Source: Sphingomonas ginsengisoli An et al. 2013 (GTDB lineage: Bacteria > Pseudomonadota > Alphaproteobacteria > Sphingomonadales > Sphingomonadaceae). Taken from it: a DNA stretch of 64,000 nucleotides. Position numbers and translations under genes: made by a program. The stretch lies in contig NZ_CP045434.1 in the NCBI RefSeq assembly GCF_009363895.1, positions 1,054,001-1,118,000 of the forward strand. Reading direction: 5' to 3'. Under the pieces are notes generated by a model. That model was not told the DNA's origin, made no database searches, and saw only the letters and a list, made by a program, of their open reading frames with translations. Below, piece by piece: positions 1 through 9,768 of the stretch. Each line of letters starts with the position of its first letter. Position 1 is the stretch's first letter.

Positions 1-898
1 CGAACATGTTGAGCATGTCGCGCGCGAGCATTCCGGCGCGCTTGCCGACCTCGAAATCGTTGAAGTCGTGTCCCGGCGTCACCTTGACCGCGCCGCTGCC
101 AAGCTCGGGATCGGCATGCTCGTCGGCGACGATCGGAATGAGGCGCCCGGTGATCGGCAGCCTGACCTGCTTGCCGAGCAGCGCGCTGTAACGCTCGTCG
201 CTCGGATGCACCGCCACCGCCATGTCGGCGAGCATCGTCTCGGGCCGCGTCGTCGCCACCTCGATCTGCCCGCTGCCGTCCGCCAGCGGATAGCGCAGCG
301 TCCAGAACTTGCCCTGCAATTCGCGGGTCTCGACCTCGAGGTCGCTTATCGCGCTCTGGAAACGCGGATCCCAGTTCACCAGCCGCTTGTCGCGGTAGAT
401 GCGGCCGCGCTTGTGCAGCTCGACGAAAACCTTGGTCACCGCGGCCGAGAAACCCTCGTCCATGGTAAAGCGCTCATTCGACCAGTCGCACGAGGCCCCC
501 AGCCGCCGCAGCTGGCGCGTGATCTGCCCGCCGCTCTCACCCTTCCACTGCCACACCCGCTCGAGGAACGCCTCGCGGCCGAGGTCGGCGCGCTTCTTCT
601 GCTCGAGGTCGAGCTGACGTTCGACCACCATCTGCGTCGCGATCCCGGCATGGTCGGTGCCGACGACCCATAAGGAGTCCTTGCCCTGCATCCGCGCCCG
701 GCGGACAAGGATATCCTGCAGCGTATTGTCGAGCGCATGGCCGATGTGGAGCGAGCCCGTCACATTGGGCGGCGGCATGACGATGGTGAACGGCTCGGCG
801 CCCTCCCGCTGCGGGCGGAACTGGCCGGTCTTTTCCCAATGGTCGTACCAGCGGGCCTCGATCGGGCCCGGCTCGAAGGTCTTCGGCAATTCGCTCAT
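1..898 (-). CDS. valS: Valine--tRNA ligase, N-terminal part (cut by window edge)
   Basis: Class I aminoacyl-tRNA synthetase that charges tRNA-Val in the cytoplasm. The frame is open from the ATG at 898 to the left edge, giving about 299 residues of a protein usually near 900. Visible are the ATP-binding HIGH signature in [15 protein letters not shown], the following DHAGIATQ segment typical of ValRS, and the start of the CP1 editing domain with [10 protein letters not shown]. The C-terminal KMSKS region and anticodon domain lie outside the window. The start [14 protein letters not shown] is close to the usual ValRS N-terminus. The call is secure; only the 3-prime end is missing. Confidence 0.97.
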   Translation of the reverse strand, partial: MSELPKTFEPGPIEARWYDHWEKTGQFRPQREGAEPFTIVMPPPNVTGSLHIGHALDNTLQDILVRRARMQGKDSLWVVGTDHAGIATQMVVERQLDLEQKKRADLGREAFLERVWQWKGESGGQITRQLRRLGASCDWSNERFTMDEGFSAAVTKVFVELHKRGRIYRDKRLVNWDPRFQSAISDLEVETRELQGKFWTLRYPLADGSGQIEVATTRPETMLADMAVAVHPSDERYSALLGKQVRLPITGRLIPIVADEHADPELGSGAVKVTPGHDFNDFEVGKRAGMLARDMLNMF

Positions 899-1012
899 GT
901 CCGCGCGGTTAGACGCCCGCGCTCCGCGCTTCAACCGTGCGGCGCCGCCCGCTTGCCAGCACCGCCGCGCCGTATCACACTCGCTTGAGAACGTTCACAG
1001 GGGAGCACGAGG

Positions 1013-2737
1013 ATGCGCAAGGCGGCGATGGTGGCACTGGCGTCGCTGGCCCTCGGGGGCGCGGCGCCGCCGCCCACCCCCGGCTTCCTCGACGCCCGCG
1101 GGACCGAGATCGTCGACCGCGCCGGCCGCCCCATCCTCCTCCGCGCGGTCGGGCTCGGCGGATGGATGCTGCAGGAAGGCTATATGCTCCAGCTTGGCGA
1201 GCTCGGGCAGCAGCACGTCATCCACCAGCGGCTCGCCGCGCTGGTCGGCCAGCCCGCGGTCGACCGCTTCGCCACCGCCTGGCTCGACCACCAGACCACC
1301 CGCGGCGACTTGGAACTGCTTCACCGCTGGGGTTTCAACGCGGTCCGCCTGCCGCTCCACCACGCCTTGTTCATGGACCCCGCCGCCCCCACCGGCACGA
1401 TCCGCTGGCGCGCCGACGGCTTCCGCCGCACCGACCAATTACTCCAATGGGCCGCTGCCAACCACATCTGGGTGATCCTCGACCTCCACGCCGCGCCGGG
1501 CGGCCAGGGCACCGACCTCGCCATCGCCGACCGCGATCCGAACACGCCCTCGCTATGGCAGAGCGAGGAGAACCAGCGCCGCACCGTCGCGCTGTGGCGC
1601 GCGCTCGCCCGGCGCTACGCCGGCAACCCGTGGGTCGGCGCCTATGACATCTTGAACGAGCCCAACTGGGATTTCGACGGCAGCGGCGGCCACGGCTGCA
1701 ACGACCATAAGAACGCGCCGATCAAAGCGCTCTACCGCCGCATCACCGCCGCCATCCGCGAAAGCGACCGCGGCCACCTCATCCTCATCGAGGGCAATTG
1801 CTGGGGCAACAACTACGACGGCATCGCCCCCGACTGGGACCCGCGGCTGGTCTTGAGCTTCCACAAATATTGGAATCGCAATGACCCCGCCTCGATCGCC
1901 AAGATGGTCGCCCTGCGCAGTGCCACCGGCCGCCCGGTATGGGTCGGCGAGACCGGCGAGAATAGCAACGCCTGGGGCCGCGACGTCGTCCGGCTGCTCG
2001 AAGCCAACCGCGTCGGCTGGGCATGGTGGCCGCTCAAGAAGATCGGCCACAGCAACCCGCTCGAAATCGTCGCCAACCCCGGCTGGACGAAAGTCGTCGC
2101 CTACCTCACCGGCAAGGGACCCAGGCCCTCGCCCGCCGCCGCCCGCGCGGCGATGATGCAGCTCGCCACCTACGACGTCGACGTCCGCTTCAACCGCCAG
2201 CATCCCGACGTCGTCGACGCGCTGATGCGCCAGCCGCACGACGATCGCGCGCTTCCCTTCCGCCCCCGTCGGCTCGGCCCCGCCGCGCTGACCATCCGCG
2301 CCGCCGACTATGACCTCGGCGCACCGGGAATCGCCTACGTCGACCGGGTCGACGCCGACTATCACGTCGCCACCGGCGGCGAGCGGACCGAGTGGAACGA
2401 CGGCAAGACCTATCGCAACGACGGCGTCGACCTCGCCCGCGACGCGACCGGCCAGCCCTATGTCACCGCCTTCGAAGCCGGCGAGTGGCTCCAATACAGC
2501 CTCGACGCGGCGGCCAGCGGCCAGCGCGCCCTGACCCTGACGCTCCGCGCGCCCGCCCCGGCCACCGTCACCATCGCGGCAAACGGCGGCGCTCCAACAG
2601 TCCGGACGGTGAAACCCGGTCAGGCGTGGCAGCAGGTCACAATCCCGGTCGTCCTCCGCCCCGGCCGCAACCGCTTGCGCGTCGCGGTCAGCGGCGGCCA
2701 AATCGACCTAGCCGCGCTCACCCTTCGTCGGCGCTGA
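1013..2737 (+). CDS. Secreted GH5-family glycoside hydrolase with C-terminal carbohydrate-binding module
   Basis: 574 residues. A short hydrophobic N-terminus (MRKAAMVALASLALGGAA) suggests export. The catalytic TIM barrel shows family 5 hallmarks: the acid/base Glu in ILNEPNWDF (about residue 216) and the nucleophile Glu in WVGETGENS (about residue 313). Residues from about 430 to the end look like a CBM6/CBM35-type beta-sandwich (AFEAGEWLQYSLD and a run of short beta strands). It probably cleaves beta-linked glucan or mannan in the periplasm or outside; the substrate cannot be read from sequence. GGGGAGCACGAGG precedes the ATG. Its last 30 bases overlap, tail to tail, the end of the S9 peptidase gene on the other strand. 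Confidence 0.88.
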   Translation: MRKAAMVALASLALGGAAPPPTPGFLDARGTEIVDRAGRPILLRAVGLGGWMLQEGYMLQLGELGQQHVIHQRLAALVGQPAVDRFATAWLDHQTTRGDLELLHRWGFNAVRLPLHHALFMDPAAPTGTIRWRADGFRRTDQLLQWAAANHIWVILDLHAAPGGQGTDLAIADRDPNTPSLWQSEENQRRTVALWRALARRYAGNPWVGAYDILNEPNWDFDGSGGHGCNDHKNAPIKALYRRITAAIRESDRGHLILIEGNCWGNNYDGIAPDWDPRLVLSFHKYWNRNDPASIAKMVALRSATGRPVWVGETGENSNAWGRDVVRLLEANRVGWAWWPLKKIGHSNPLEIVANPGWTKVVAYLTGKGPRPSPAAARAAMMQLATYDVDVRFNRQHPDVVDALMRQPHDDRALPFRPRRLGPAALTIRAADYDLGAPGIAYVDRVDADYHVATGGERTEWNDGKTYRNDGVDLARDATGQPYVTAFEAGEWLQYSLDAAASGQRALTLTLRAPAPATVTIAANGGAPTVRTVKPGQAWQQVTIPVVLRPGRNRLRVAVSGGQIDLAALTLRRR

Positions 2738-4816
2738 CGGCGCCGGCGCGGCGGCGACCGGAGCCCCGGCTCCCGTCCCCGTCCACCGGTTCATCCAGCC
2801 CTGCACCTCGCGGTACCACTGGATCGAATCCTGCGGCTTCAGCACCCAGTGATTCTCTTCCGGAAAGACGATCAGCCGCGACGGAATGTCGCGCCGCTGA
2901 AGCGCGGTGAAGGCGGCGATCCCCTGCGTGTAGGGAATGCGGAAGTCCTTCTCGCCGGTGATCACCAGCTGCGGCGTCTTCCACTGCGCGACATGGTTGA
3001 CCGGATTCCACCGCTCGAACGCGGCCGGGTCCTCATAATAGGCCTTGCCGCCATGCTCCCACTCGTCGAACCACAATTCCTCGGTCTCATAGGCCATGGC
3101 GCGGGCGTCGAACACGCCGTCATGCTGGACGATGCACTTGAACCGGTCGGGCCAATTCCCCTCGATCCAGTTCATCATGTAGCCGCCGTAGCTCGCACCC
3201 AGCGCGCAGGCATTGTCGGCCTGGAGCTGGCGGTCGTTGGCCGTCGCGTAGGCCAGCCCCTTCTGCAGATCCTCGAGCGGCCAGCCGCCCCAATTGTTGC
3301 GGATCGCGTCGGTGAAGGCCTGGCCGTAGCCGGTGCTCCCGTGGAAATCGACGCTGACGACGCCATAGCCCATCGAGGCGAACACGCGCGGGTTCCACCG
3401 ATAGGACCAGCCGTTGCCAAAGCTCCCCTGCGGCCCGCCGTGGACGACGAAGGCGATCGGCAGCGTCTGCCCCGCCGCGACGTGCGGCTTGATCTTGATC
3501 CCCCACACCTTGTCGTTGTTGGCGCCGGTGAAACTGAACCGCTCGACCGTGACGGGATCAAGCTGGGCAAGCAGGTCGCGGTTGACGTTGGTCAGCTGCA
3601 CCGGCCGGCCCCGCCCGCGCAGCTGATAGAGGTCGTCGGGCGCCAGGATGTTGTTCGACGCGTAGAGCACCGACCCGTCGCGCAGCGCATGGACGCTCCC
3701 CGCATGGCCCTCGCCGGTCAGCCGCGTCACCCGCCCGCTCGCCACTTCGACCCGGAAGATCGGCGCCTCGAGCGTGTCGTCGGCGGTGACCAGGATCGAA
3801 CGGCTGTCGGGCGCCCATTCGATCGACCCGACCGAGCGGTCCCACCCCTGCGTCACCGCGCGGGTCTGCCCGCTGGCGAGGTCGCGCAGCATCAGCACCT
3901 GGCGGTCGGCCTCATAGCCTTCGCGCGCCATCGAGAAATAAGCCAGCGTCCGCCCATCGGGCGAGACGGTCGGCAGATTGTCCGTGCCGCGATTGGCGGC
4001 GGTCAGGTTGGTCGGCTGCGCCGAGCCGTCGGCCGGCACGCTGAAGATGTCGAGGTTGGTCGACTTGGGCTCGATCCGTCCCGCCTCGCGCAGCGCGAAG
4101 AAGACGGTGCGCCCGTCCTTGGACCAGCTCAATTCCTCGCCTCCGCCGAACGGCTTCGATGGCGTGTCGCCGACCAGCCCGCCGGTCAGCCGGACGCCCT
4201 GCCCGGTCAGCCGCCCGCCCTGCAGCGGGAAGCTGTAGAGCCGGCTGCGCGTCCCCGGCTCGGCCCACGTATCCCAGTGCCGCACGAACAACTGGTCGTA
4301 GGTCCGCCCCGCGCCACCCGGCTTGGCGGCGAAGCGCACGGTCGAGCAGGCAAGGTCCGGACAATCCTTCTGGTCGGCCCATACCAGCACCCGGTCGCCG
4401 GTCGGCGACAGCTTGAACCCGCCGATATCCGCGCCGAAGTCGCTGATCCGCGTCGCCGCGCCGCCGACCGGCATCCGGAACAGCTGGTCGTGGTCGCCGT
4501 CGGCCTTGAGGAAATAAAGCGCGCCATCGGGCCCGAACGCGGCGTCATGCCCGCCCGCGGCCCCAGCCAGCGGCTGCGGCACCGCGCCCGCTCGGCCCAT
4601 CTCGAGCGTGTAAAGCGCGTTGCTGCGCTTGTTGTTGGCAAGGTCGGTGGTGGTCGACAGGCTCAGCACCGCGGTGCGCCCGTCGGGCGACACGTCGAGC
4701 AGCGCCAGCCGGTGCATCATCTGCATGTCGGTGGCGGTCATCGGCCGCGCGGCGACGGCGCTGGGGCTAAGGAAAGCGGCAAGCGCCGCGGCGGCGAGCA
4801 GGTGGGTTCTGGTCAT
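2708..4816 (-). CDS. S9-family prolyl oligopeptidase / dipeptidyl-peptidase-type serine peptidase
   Basis: About 702 residues when started at the internal ATG 4816, which gives a clean signal peptide (MTRTHLLAAAALAAFLSPSAVAA); an ATG at 4852 would add 12 unlikely residues. The N-terminal two thirds is a WD40/DPP-like beta-propeller with repeated SPDGRT and APDSRS motifs. The C-terminal alpha/beta-hydrolase domain has the nucleophile Ser in GASYGGYMM, the Asp in GEKDFRIPY and the His in EENHWVL, so the triad is complete. Probably a periplasmic peptidase acting on short peptides. It lies 42 bp downstream of the PopZ-like gene and may be co-transcribed with it. Confidence 0.92.
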   Translation of the reverse strand: MTRTHLLAAAALAAFLSPSAVAARPMTATDMQMMHRLALLDVSPDGRTAVLSLSTTTDLANNKRSNALYTLEMGRAGAVPQPLAGAAGGHDAAFGPDGALYFLKADGDHDQLFRMPVGGAATRISDFGADIGGFKLSPTGDRVLVWADQKDCPDLACSTVRFAAKPGGAGRTYDQLFVRHWDTWAEPGTRSRLYSFPLQGGRLTGQGVRLTGGLVGDTPSKPFGGGEELSWSKDGRTVFFALREAGRIEPKSTNLDIFSVPADGSAQPTNLTAANRGTDNLPTVSPDGRTLAYFSMAREGYEADRQVLMLRDLASGQTRAVTQGWDRSVGSIEWAPDSRSILVTADDTLEAPIFRVEVASGRVTRLTGEGHAGSVHALRDGSVLYASNNILAPDDLYQLRGRGRPVQLTNVNRDLLAQLDPVTVERFSFTGANNDKVWGIKIKPHVAAGQTLPIAFVVHGGPQGSFGNGWSYRWNPRVFASMGYGVVSVDFHGSTGYGQAFTDAIRNNWGGWPLEDLQKGLAYATANDRQLQADNACALGASYGGYMMNWIEGNWPDRFKCIVQHDGVFDARAMAYETEELWFDEWEHGGKAYYEDPAAFERWNPVNHVAQWKTPQLVITGEKDFRIPYTQGIAAFTALQRRDIPSRLIVFPEENHWVLKPQDSIQWYREVQGWMNRWTGTGAGAPVAAAPAPSAPTKGERG

Positions 4817-4858
4817 GGTGGCAGGGCGTAGCACTGCCGTAATGAACCGCAAGATGCG

Positions 4859-5344
4859 CTAGAAGCGCTGGCCCGTAATCCGCCCGATCTCGCGCTTGAC
4901 CTGTTCCTCGATGACGCGCGGCAAATGCTCGTCGAGCCAGTCCTTGAGCATCGGACGCATCATCTCGCGCACCATCCGCTCGAACGGGTTCTGATCGCTC
5001 GGCGGCGACGGCGGCGGCGCGCTCGCAGCCTGCTGCAGCTCGGCCAGCCTTGCGCGGGTCGTCTCGGCGGTGACCTCGCTGATCAGCGGCTCGCCCGCCT
5101 GCTCCTCGTGAGGCACGTCGACCAGCGGCGCGGTCAAGTCGATCATCGGCAGCCCGATGTCCTCGATGAACGGCTGGTCGAGCTCGAGCACCGGGTCGTT
5201 GTCGACCCCGCTCTCTCCCGCAGCCGACTCGGCCGGCGGCGGCGCGGCGGCCTTGCTCGCCGCCCGCTGCCCCTTGTCCTCGGCCATCACGCGCTTGATG
5301 GCCGCGAGTGCCTGCTCCATCGACGGATCGGTCTGGTCCTGCAT
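4859..5344 (-). CDS. popZ: DUF2497 / PopZ-like polar organising protein
   Basis: 161 residues with the family layout: a short N-terminal helix (DPSMEQALAAIKRVMAED), an acidic, proline-rich disordered middle, and a conserved C-terminal helix block (MVREMMRPMLKDWLDEHL followed by EEQVKREIGRI). In Caulobacter, PopZ forms a polymeric matrix at the cell pole that holds ParB and cell-cycle proteins; the same role is inferred here. It sits 16 bp downstream of tolC on the same strand. The pcm-tolC-DUF2497-valS order is common in alphaproteobacteria, and here two extra genes separate it from valS. Assignment to the DUF2497 family is firm; the symbol rests on family membership. Confidence 0.85.
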   Translation of the reverse strand: MQDQTDPSMEQALAAIKRVMAEDKGQRAASKAAAPPPAESAAGESGVDNDPVLELDQPFIEDIGLPMIDLTAPLVDVPHEEQAGEPLISEVTAETTRARLAELQQAASAPPPSPPSDQNPFERMVREMMRPMLKDWLDEHLPRVIEEQVKREIGRITGQRF

Positions 5345-5360
5345 GGCGCCGACGGTAGCC

Positions 5361-6827
5361 TTAGCGCGGCGGCCCCGCCACCCCCGGCTGCATCGGCTGC
5401 ACCGGAGTGGCCAGCGGCTGCGCTTCCGACGGGGTCAGCGTCCGCGTCGACACCACCGTGTAGCGCGGGTCGTGCGCCCAGTCGCTCCAGCTCTTCACCG
5501 TGTGGCGATAGCTGCCCGTGGGGTCGTAGAGCGGCCCGCCGTCGAGCCCGAGCGTGTCGGCCTGCGCCTGGCCCATCGCGTTCAGCAGCTGGAAGCCGGC
5601 GACATAAGCGTCGCGCCGGGCGGTCACCAGCGAGCTTTGCGCGTTGAGCAATTCCTGCTCGGCGTTCAAAACTTCGATGACCGTGCGGGTGCCGACCGAA
5701 CGCTCGGCCCGCGCGCCTTCGAGCGCGAGCTGGTTGGCGCTAACCGCCACCTGGTTCGACTGGATCGCGCGCTGCGCCGCGGTGTAGGCGGCCCACGCCG
5801 ACTGCGCGTTGGCGACCACCGCGCGCTCGGTCCCGACCACCTGCTCGAGCGCCTGGCCCTCGAACGCCTGCGCCTGGCGGATCTGCGCCGCGGGCAGGCC
5901 GCCCTGGTAGAGCGGGATGCGGGTGTTGACGCCGACCGTGGTCTGCGTGCCCGAGCGCGGAATGCCGACCACGCTGGTCCCGCCGAGCGCGTTCACATAA
6001 TCGCCCGACGCGGTCGCCGAGACGGTCGGCAGCAGGCTGGCGCGGGCGGTGCGGACGTCATACCCGGCGGCGGTGGCGGCGCGGGTCACCGCGATCAGGT
6101 CGGGGTTGTTGGCAAGCGCGATCCGCACCGCCTCGTCGCCGGTCGCCGGAAGCGGCGGCAGCGGCGGCGGCGGCTGCAGCTGGTCGGGCCGGCGCCCGAT
6201 CACCCGCCGATAATTCTCCTCGCTCGCGGAAAGCCGGGCGCTGACCGTCTCGAACTGCGCGCGCGCCAGGCTCAGGCGCGCTTCCGACTGCGCGACGTCG
6301 GTGCGGGTCACGTCGCCGATCTGGAAGCGGTCGCGGGTCGACTCGAGGTCGGTCGACAGCACCTTGATCTGGTTCTGGTTGAGTTCGACGATCGCGCGGT
6401 CGCGGATCACGTCCATGTAGGCCGAGGTCGCGTCGGTGAACGTGTCGCCCTCGACCGCCCGCAGCGTCGCCCGGCCCGCTTCGACCCGGGTCTTGGCGGC
6501 GGCGATCGAGTTCTTGACCCTCCCGCCCTGGAACAGCGGCAGGCTGAGGTCGAGCCCGCCCGAAATCGTCGGCCCCTTGGTCTGGGTCGAGACCAGCACG
6601 CCCGAGCGGGTGAGGTCGCGGTTGACCCCTACCGTCGCCGCCACCTGCGGCCGGGCCCCGGCGCGGGCGATCGCGACCGTCGCGTCGGTCCCGCGCAGTG
6701 CCTCGCGCTGGGCGTTCAGGGTCGGATTGTTGCGATAGGTCGAGACCAGCGCGTCGCGCAGGGTGTCGGCAAGCGCCGGCGTGGCCAGGCTGGCCAATGC
6801 GGCGGTAGCGAGAAGGAAGCGCTTCAA
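5361..6827 (-). CDS. tolC: TolC-family outer membrane channel protein
   Basis: 488 residues with a cleavable signal (MKRFLLATAALASLATPALA) followed by the typical TolC N-terminus DTLRDALVSTYRNNPTLNAQ. Two OEP repeats of long coiled-coil helices follow, with the internal EVLNAEQELLNAQ motif of type I secretion outer membrane proteins near residue 370. It forms a trimeric outer membrane tunnel used by type I exporters and RND pumps. The C-terminus is proline- and glutamine-rich and probably unstructured. Starts 12 bp after pcm, so the two are likely one transcript. Confidence 0.93.
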   Translation of the reverse strand: MKRFLLATAALASLATPALADTLRDALVSTYRNNPTLNAQREALRGTDATVAIARAGARPQVAATVGVNRDLTRSGVLVSTQTKGPTISGGLDLSLPLFQGGRVKNSIAAAKTRVEAGRATLRAVEGDTFTDATSAYMDVIRDRAIVELNQNQIKVLSTDLESTRDRFQIGDVTRTDVAQSEARLSLARAQFETVSARLSASEENYRRVIGRRPDQLQPPPPLPPLPATGDEAVRIALANNPDLIAVTRAATAAGYDVRTARASLLPTVSATASGDYVNALGGTSVVGIPRSGTQTTVGVNTRIPLYQGGLPAAQIRQAQAFEGQALEQVVGTERAVVANAQSAWAAYTAAQRAIQSNQVAVSANQLALEGARAERSVGTRTVIEVLNAEQELLNAQSSLVTARRDAYVAGFQLLNAMGQAQADTLGLDGGPLYDPTGSYRHTVKSWSDWAHDPRYTVVSTRTLTPSEAQPLATPVQPMQPGVAGPPR

Positions 6828-6839
6828 AGCGGGAAACTC

Positions 6840-7418
6840 CTAGAAAACGAACGCGCGGGGACGCTCAAACCCGGGCAGCGGCCCGGCCGCCGCGTCGGCG
6901 ATCGAGCGGGTTCCGAAACCCCCGCTCGAGCGCCGGCCGACCACCAGCCGCTGGACCCCATTTTCGATCAGACAGGTGCCGAGCCGACCGCCCTCGCGCA
7001 GCTGGGCGATGATGGTGCCGGGCACGAGCTCGACCGCCCCGTCGAGGATGATGAGATCGTAGGGTCCACCGCCCACCAGCCCTTCGGCAAGATCGCCGTC
7101 GGCGCGCAAATTGGTGTTGAGGCCCATTTGCGCAAGGACTGCCGCCGCATAAGCCGGCGCGGTGCCGATCACCAAGGCCTGCTCGCCGGCCCGCGGCTCG
7201 AGTTCGGTCAGCATCCGCCCGAGCGTCGCGGGCGGGCTTAAGGTACGCCCGTCGCCGAGGTCGAGGATGCGGTCGTTGTAGGCGATCGGCTGCAGCGCGG
7301 CGGGCACGAATTGCTCGCGCGGCACGCTGGCCATCGCCGCGATGACGCGCGGATCGGTCACCGCCTGCGGGCGTAGCTGGCTGTCCACCATGGCGCGGCG
7401 GGCGGTTGCGTAGTCCAT
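6840..7418 (-). CDS. pcm: Protein-L-isoaspartate O-methyltransferase-like protein
   Basis: 192 residues, slightly shorter than typical Pcm. The N-terminus MDYATARRAMVDSQLRPQ and the segment VPREQFVP are characteristic. A Rossmann core is recognisable (GEQALVIGTAPAYAAAVLAQ, then LIILDGAVE), but motif I reads VIGTAPAY instead of the usual GxGSGY, so SAM binding may be altered. The canonical role is methylating isoaspartyl residues in damaged proteins, but this short alphaproteobacterial version upstream of tolC is experimentally poorly characterised. First gene of the pcm-tolC-popZ run. Confidence 0.85.
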   Translation of the reverse strand: MDYATARRAMVDSQLRPQAVTDPRVIAAMASVPREQFVPAALQPIAYNDRILDLGDGRTLSPPATLGRMLTELEPRAGEQALVIGTAPAYAAAVLAQMGLNTNLRADGDLAEGLVGGGPYDLIILDGAVELVPGTIIAQLREGGRLGTCLIENGVQRLVVGRRSSGGFGTRSIADAAAGPLPGFERPRAFVF

Positions 7419-7446
7419 GAAACCCCTCGGTCGGCTGCTGTGTTAT

Positions 7447-7460
7447 GCTGTTAAAACAGC
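7447..7460. promoter_or_regulatory. Inverted repeat upstream of pcm (possible operator)
   Basis: GCTGTT-AA-AACAGC is a perfect 6-bp inverted repeat with a 2-bp centre, about 29 bp upstream of the pcm ATG in the 144-bp gap between pcm and the end of moeA. A dimeric regulator or part of the pcm promoter could sit here. No regulator is identified. Confidence 0.3.
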
Positions 7461-7562
7461 CGGTGCAACCGTCCTTACACGCGAGCGGGGCGGCTTCTCA
7501 AGCGTTGCCCACGCGCTTCGTCGAAGCGGGCCGTCGCCCGCTCGAATGGCGTGGTGAGTTTC

Positions 7563-8747
7563 TCACAAAGGCAGCACCGCGACGCGGGTGCCGGCGGCGA
7601 GCGCGCCCGTCCCCGCCGCCACCCGCACCAGCAGGTCGGCGCTCGCCGGGGTCCGCTGCCCGTTCGAATCCTGATGGTCGGCGAGCGCCACCGACCCATC
7701 GCCATCGAACCCGCGCAAGAATGTCTCGCGGTCGCCGACGGGCGCGAGCTCGGCGGCCAGCGCCCGCTCGCCAAAGCGCAGCGCCTCGCCGAACGCGCGT
7801 CCGCCCAATCCACACAGCAAGGGCGCGAGAAACAGCCGCGCCGTCACCAGGGCCGAGGTCGGATTGCCCGGCAATCCGAGCACCGACTTGCCCCGCGCCG
7901 GCCCGGCCCACACCGGCTTGCCCGGTTTCATCGCCACCTTGGAGAAGAGCAATTCCCCGCCCAGCGCGGCGAAGATCGCCTTGGCGAAATCCTTTTCACC
8001 GACCGACGCCCCGCCGCTGATCACCAGCACGTCGCTCGCGTCGAGCAGCGCCCCGGCAATCCCCACCGAGGCGTCGAGATCGTCGCCGAGCCGCTCGACC
8101 CGCCCGACTGTCCCGCCCCATGTTTCGACCAGCGCGGCCAGCGCGGCGGAGACGCTGTCGGGCACCGCCGCCACCGTCGCCGCCGCCTCGCCGGGCGCGA
8201 CCAGCTCGTCACCGGTCACCAGCAACCCGACCCGCGGCCGCCGCCACACCGTCACGCTTCCCGCGTCGCCGCCGCCAGCCGCCATCAGCGCTCCCGGGGT
8301 CAGCCGCTGCCCCACTTCGAGCAGCGTCTCACCAGCCCGGAAATCGCTCCCCCGCGGGCGGACGAAGCGCGGACCCGCCGGCACACCGCGAAACCGCGCC
8401 ACCCCGTCGGCCTCGTCGACCTCTTCCTGGATCACTACCCGATCGGCCCCGGCCGGCAGCGCCGCGCCGGTGAACAGCCGCACGCAGCTGCCCGGCGCCA
8501 ACTCCCCGTCGAACGGCGCCCCTGGATAGCTCTTCCCAACGATCGGCAGCGCGGCGCCCGCCGCCACTTCGGCCTCGCGCACCGCATAGCCGTCCATCGC
8601 CGACACGTCCGCGCGCGGCGAATCGATCCCCGCCACCACCGGCGCGGCGAGCACCCGCCCGGCCGCTTCCGCCAGCGCCACCTCCTCACTCCCCAGCGTT
8701 CGCGCCAGCGTCGCCAGCAGCGCCGCCGCCTCGTCAAATCCGATCAT
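7563..8747 (-). CDS. moeA: Molybdopterin molybdenumtransferase MoeA
   Basis: 394 residues, the usual MoeA size. The N-terminal domain has [15 protein letters not shown], and the MoCF-type domain carries [18 protein letters not shown] and [11 protein letters not shown], both hallmark motifs. It inserts molybdate into adenylated molybdopterin, the last step of Mo-molybdopterin synthesis in the cytoplasm. Last gene of the moa operon; its ATG overlaps the moaC stop codon by 4 bases (ATGA), suggesting translational coupling. Confidence 0.95.
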   Translation of the reverse strand: MIGFDEAAALLATLARTLGSEEVALAEAAGRVLAAPVVAGIDSPRADVSAMDGYAVREAEVAAGAALPIVGKSYPGAPFDGELAPGSCVRLFTGAALPAGADRVVIQEEVDEADGVARFRGVPAGPRFVRPRGSDFRAGETLLEVGQRLTPGALMAAGGGDAGSVTVWRRPRVGLLVTGDELVAPGEAAATVAAVPDSVSAALAALVETWGGTVGRVERLGDDLDASVGIAGALLDASDVLVISGGASVGEKDFAKAIFAALGGELLFSKVAMKPGKPVWAGPARGKSVLGLPGNPTSALVTARLFLAPLLCGLGGRAFGEALRFGERALAAELAPVGDRETFLRGFDGDGSVALADHQDSNGQRTPASADLLVRVAAGTGALAAGTRVAVLPL

Positions 8748-9214
8748 GCCCAGTCGCCCGACCGCCCGCCGCTCTTGGCGACCACCCGCACCCCGCCGAT
8801 GGCCATCGTCCGGTCGACCGCCTTCAGCATATCGAACAACGTCAGCGCGGCGACGCTGACCGCGGTCAGCGCTTCCATCTCCACCCCGGTCCGCCCGCTG
8901 GTCCGAACCTCGGCTGCGATCCGGAAGCCGGGCAGCTCCGCATCGGCAACGATCGTCACTTCAACCTTGCTCAGCGGGAGCGGGTGACACAGCGGAATGA
9001 GCTCGGCGGTCCGTTTGGCCCCCATCACCCCCGCCAGCTCGGCGGTCGCCACCACCGCCCCCTTGGGCGCGCGTCCCTCGGCGACGATCCGCAGCGTCTC
9101 AGCGGCGCAACTGAGCTCGCCCTCGGCGCGCGCGGTGCGATAGGTGACCGGCTTGTCGCCGACATCGACCATCCGCGCCCGGCCGTCGTCGCCGACATGG
9201 CTGAGCCCGCTCAA
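8744..9214 (-). CDS. moaC: Cyclic pyranopterin monophosphate synthase MoaC
   Basis: 156 residues if started at the TTG at 9214, the only start that keeps the conserved N-terminus [18 protein letters not shown]; this TTG overlaps the moaB stop codon by 4 bases (TTGA). Family motifs are [15 protein letters not shown], the [20 protein letters not shown] block and KAVDRTMAI. With MoaA it converts GTP to cyclic pyranopterin monophosphate. No moaA is present in the window, so the first-step partner must be encoded elsewhere. Confidence 0.95.
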   Translation of the reverse strand: MSGLSHVGDDGRARMVDVGDKPVTYRTARAEGELSCAAETLRIVAEGRAPKGAVVATAELAGVMGAKRTAELIPLCHPLPLSKVEVTIVADAELPGFRIAAEVRTSGRTGVEMEALTAVSVAALTLFDMLKAVDRTMAIGGVRVVAKSGGRSGDWA

Positions 9215-9768
9215 TGCGTCACCGCATCGCTCAACCGCGGCAGCAGCCCGGGCAGCGAGCAGGGCCGGTAGCGGCTGTCCAACTCCTCCCCCAGCACCAG
9301 GTCCCACGCATCGCGGCAGGCGCCGGTCGACCCCGGCAGGCAGAAGATGAACGCATCGCCCATCTGCCCGGCAAAGCAGCGCGACTGGAGCGTCGACACC
9401 CCGACCGTCGTCCGGCTCGCCTGGTGGAACAGCACCGCAAACCCCTCCATCGTCCGCCGCAGCAACGGCTGGATCGCTTCCGGGGTGACGTCGCGCGGCG
9501 CGAAGCCGGTGCCGCCGGTGGTCAGGATGACGTCGACCTTCCCGTCGTCGACCCACCCGCGCACCGCGCCCTGGATCGCCGCCACCTCGTCGGGGACGAT
9601 CGCCTTGCCCGCCAGCTCGTGCCCCGCGCCGGTCAGCCGCTCGACCAATGTCGCCCCGCTCTTGTCGGTCTCCTCGGTCCGCGTGTCGGACACCGTCAGC
9701 ACCGCGATCCGCAGCGCATGGAACGGCAAGCTCTCGTCGATCCGTCCGCCCAAACTCAATCCTCCCAT
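9211..9768 (-). CDS. moaB: MoaB-family molybdopterin adenylyltransferase-like protein
   Basis: About 185 residues from the ATG at 9768, chosen because it puts [15 protein letters not shown] near the N-terminus as in the family; a further upstream frame extension looks non-coding. Motifs include [19 protein letters not shown] and the [10 protein letters not shown] loop of the MoaB/MogA fold, which binds molybdopterin for adenylation. The first 13 bases overlap the end of moaE. MoaB and MogA are hard to separate by eye, but the TPEAIQPLL segment and size favour MoaB. Confidence 0.92.
   Translation of the reverse strand: MGGLSLGGRIDESLPFHALRIAVLTVSDTRTEETDKSGATLVERLTGAGHELAGKAIVPDEVAAIQGAVRGWVDDGKVDVILTTGGTGFAPRDVTPEAIQPLLRRTMEGFAVLFHQASRTTVGVSTLQSRCFAGQMGDAFIFCLPGSTGACRDAWDLVLGEELDSRYRPCSLPGLLPRLSDAVTH

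Noticed and set aside
2849-4831. A 660-codon frame opposite the S9 peptidase
   Set aside because: Antisense of a gene with complete catalytic motifs; the translated product is low-complexity and has no recognisable domain.
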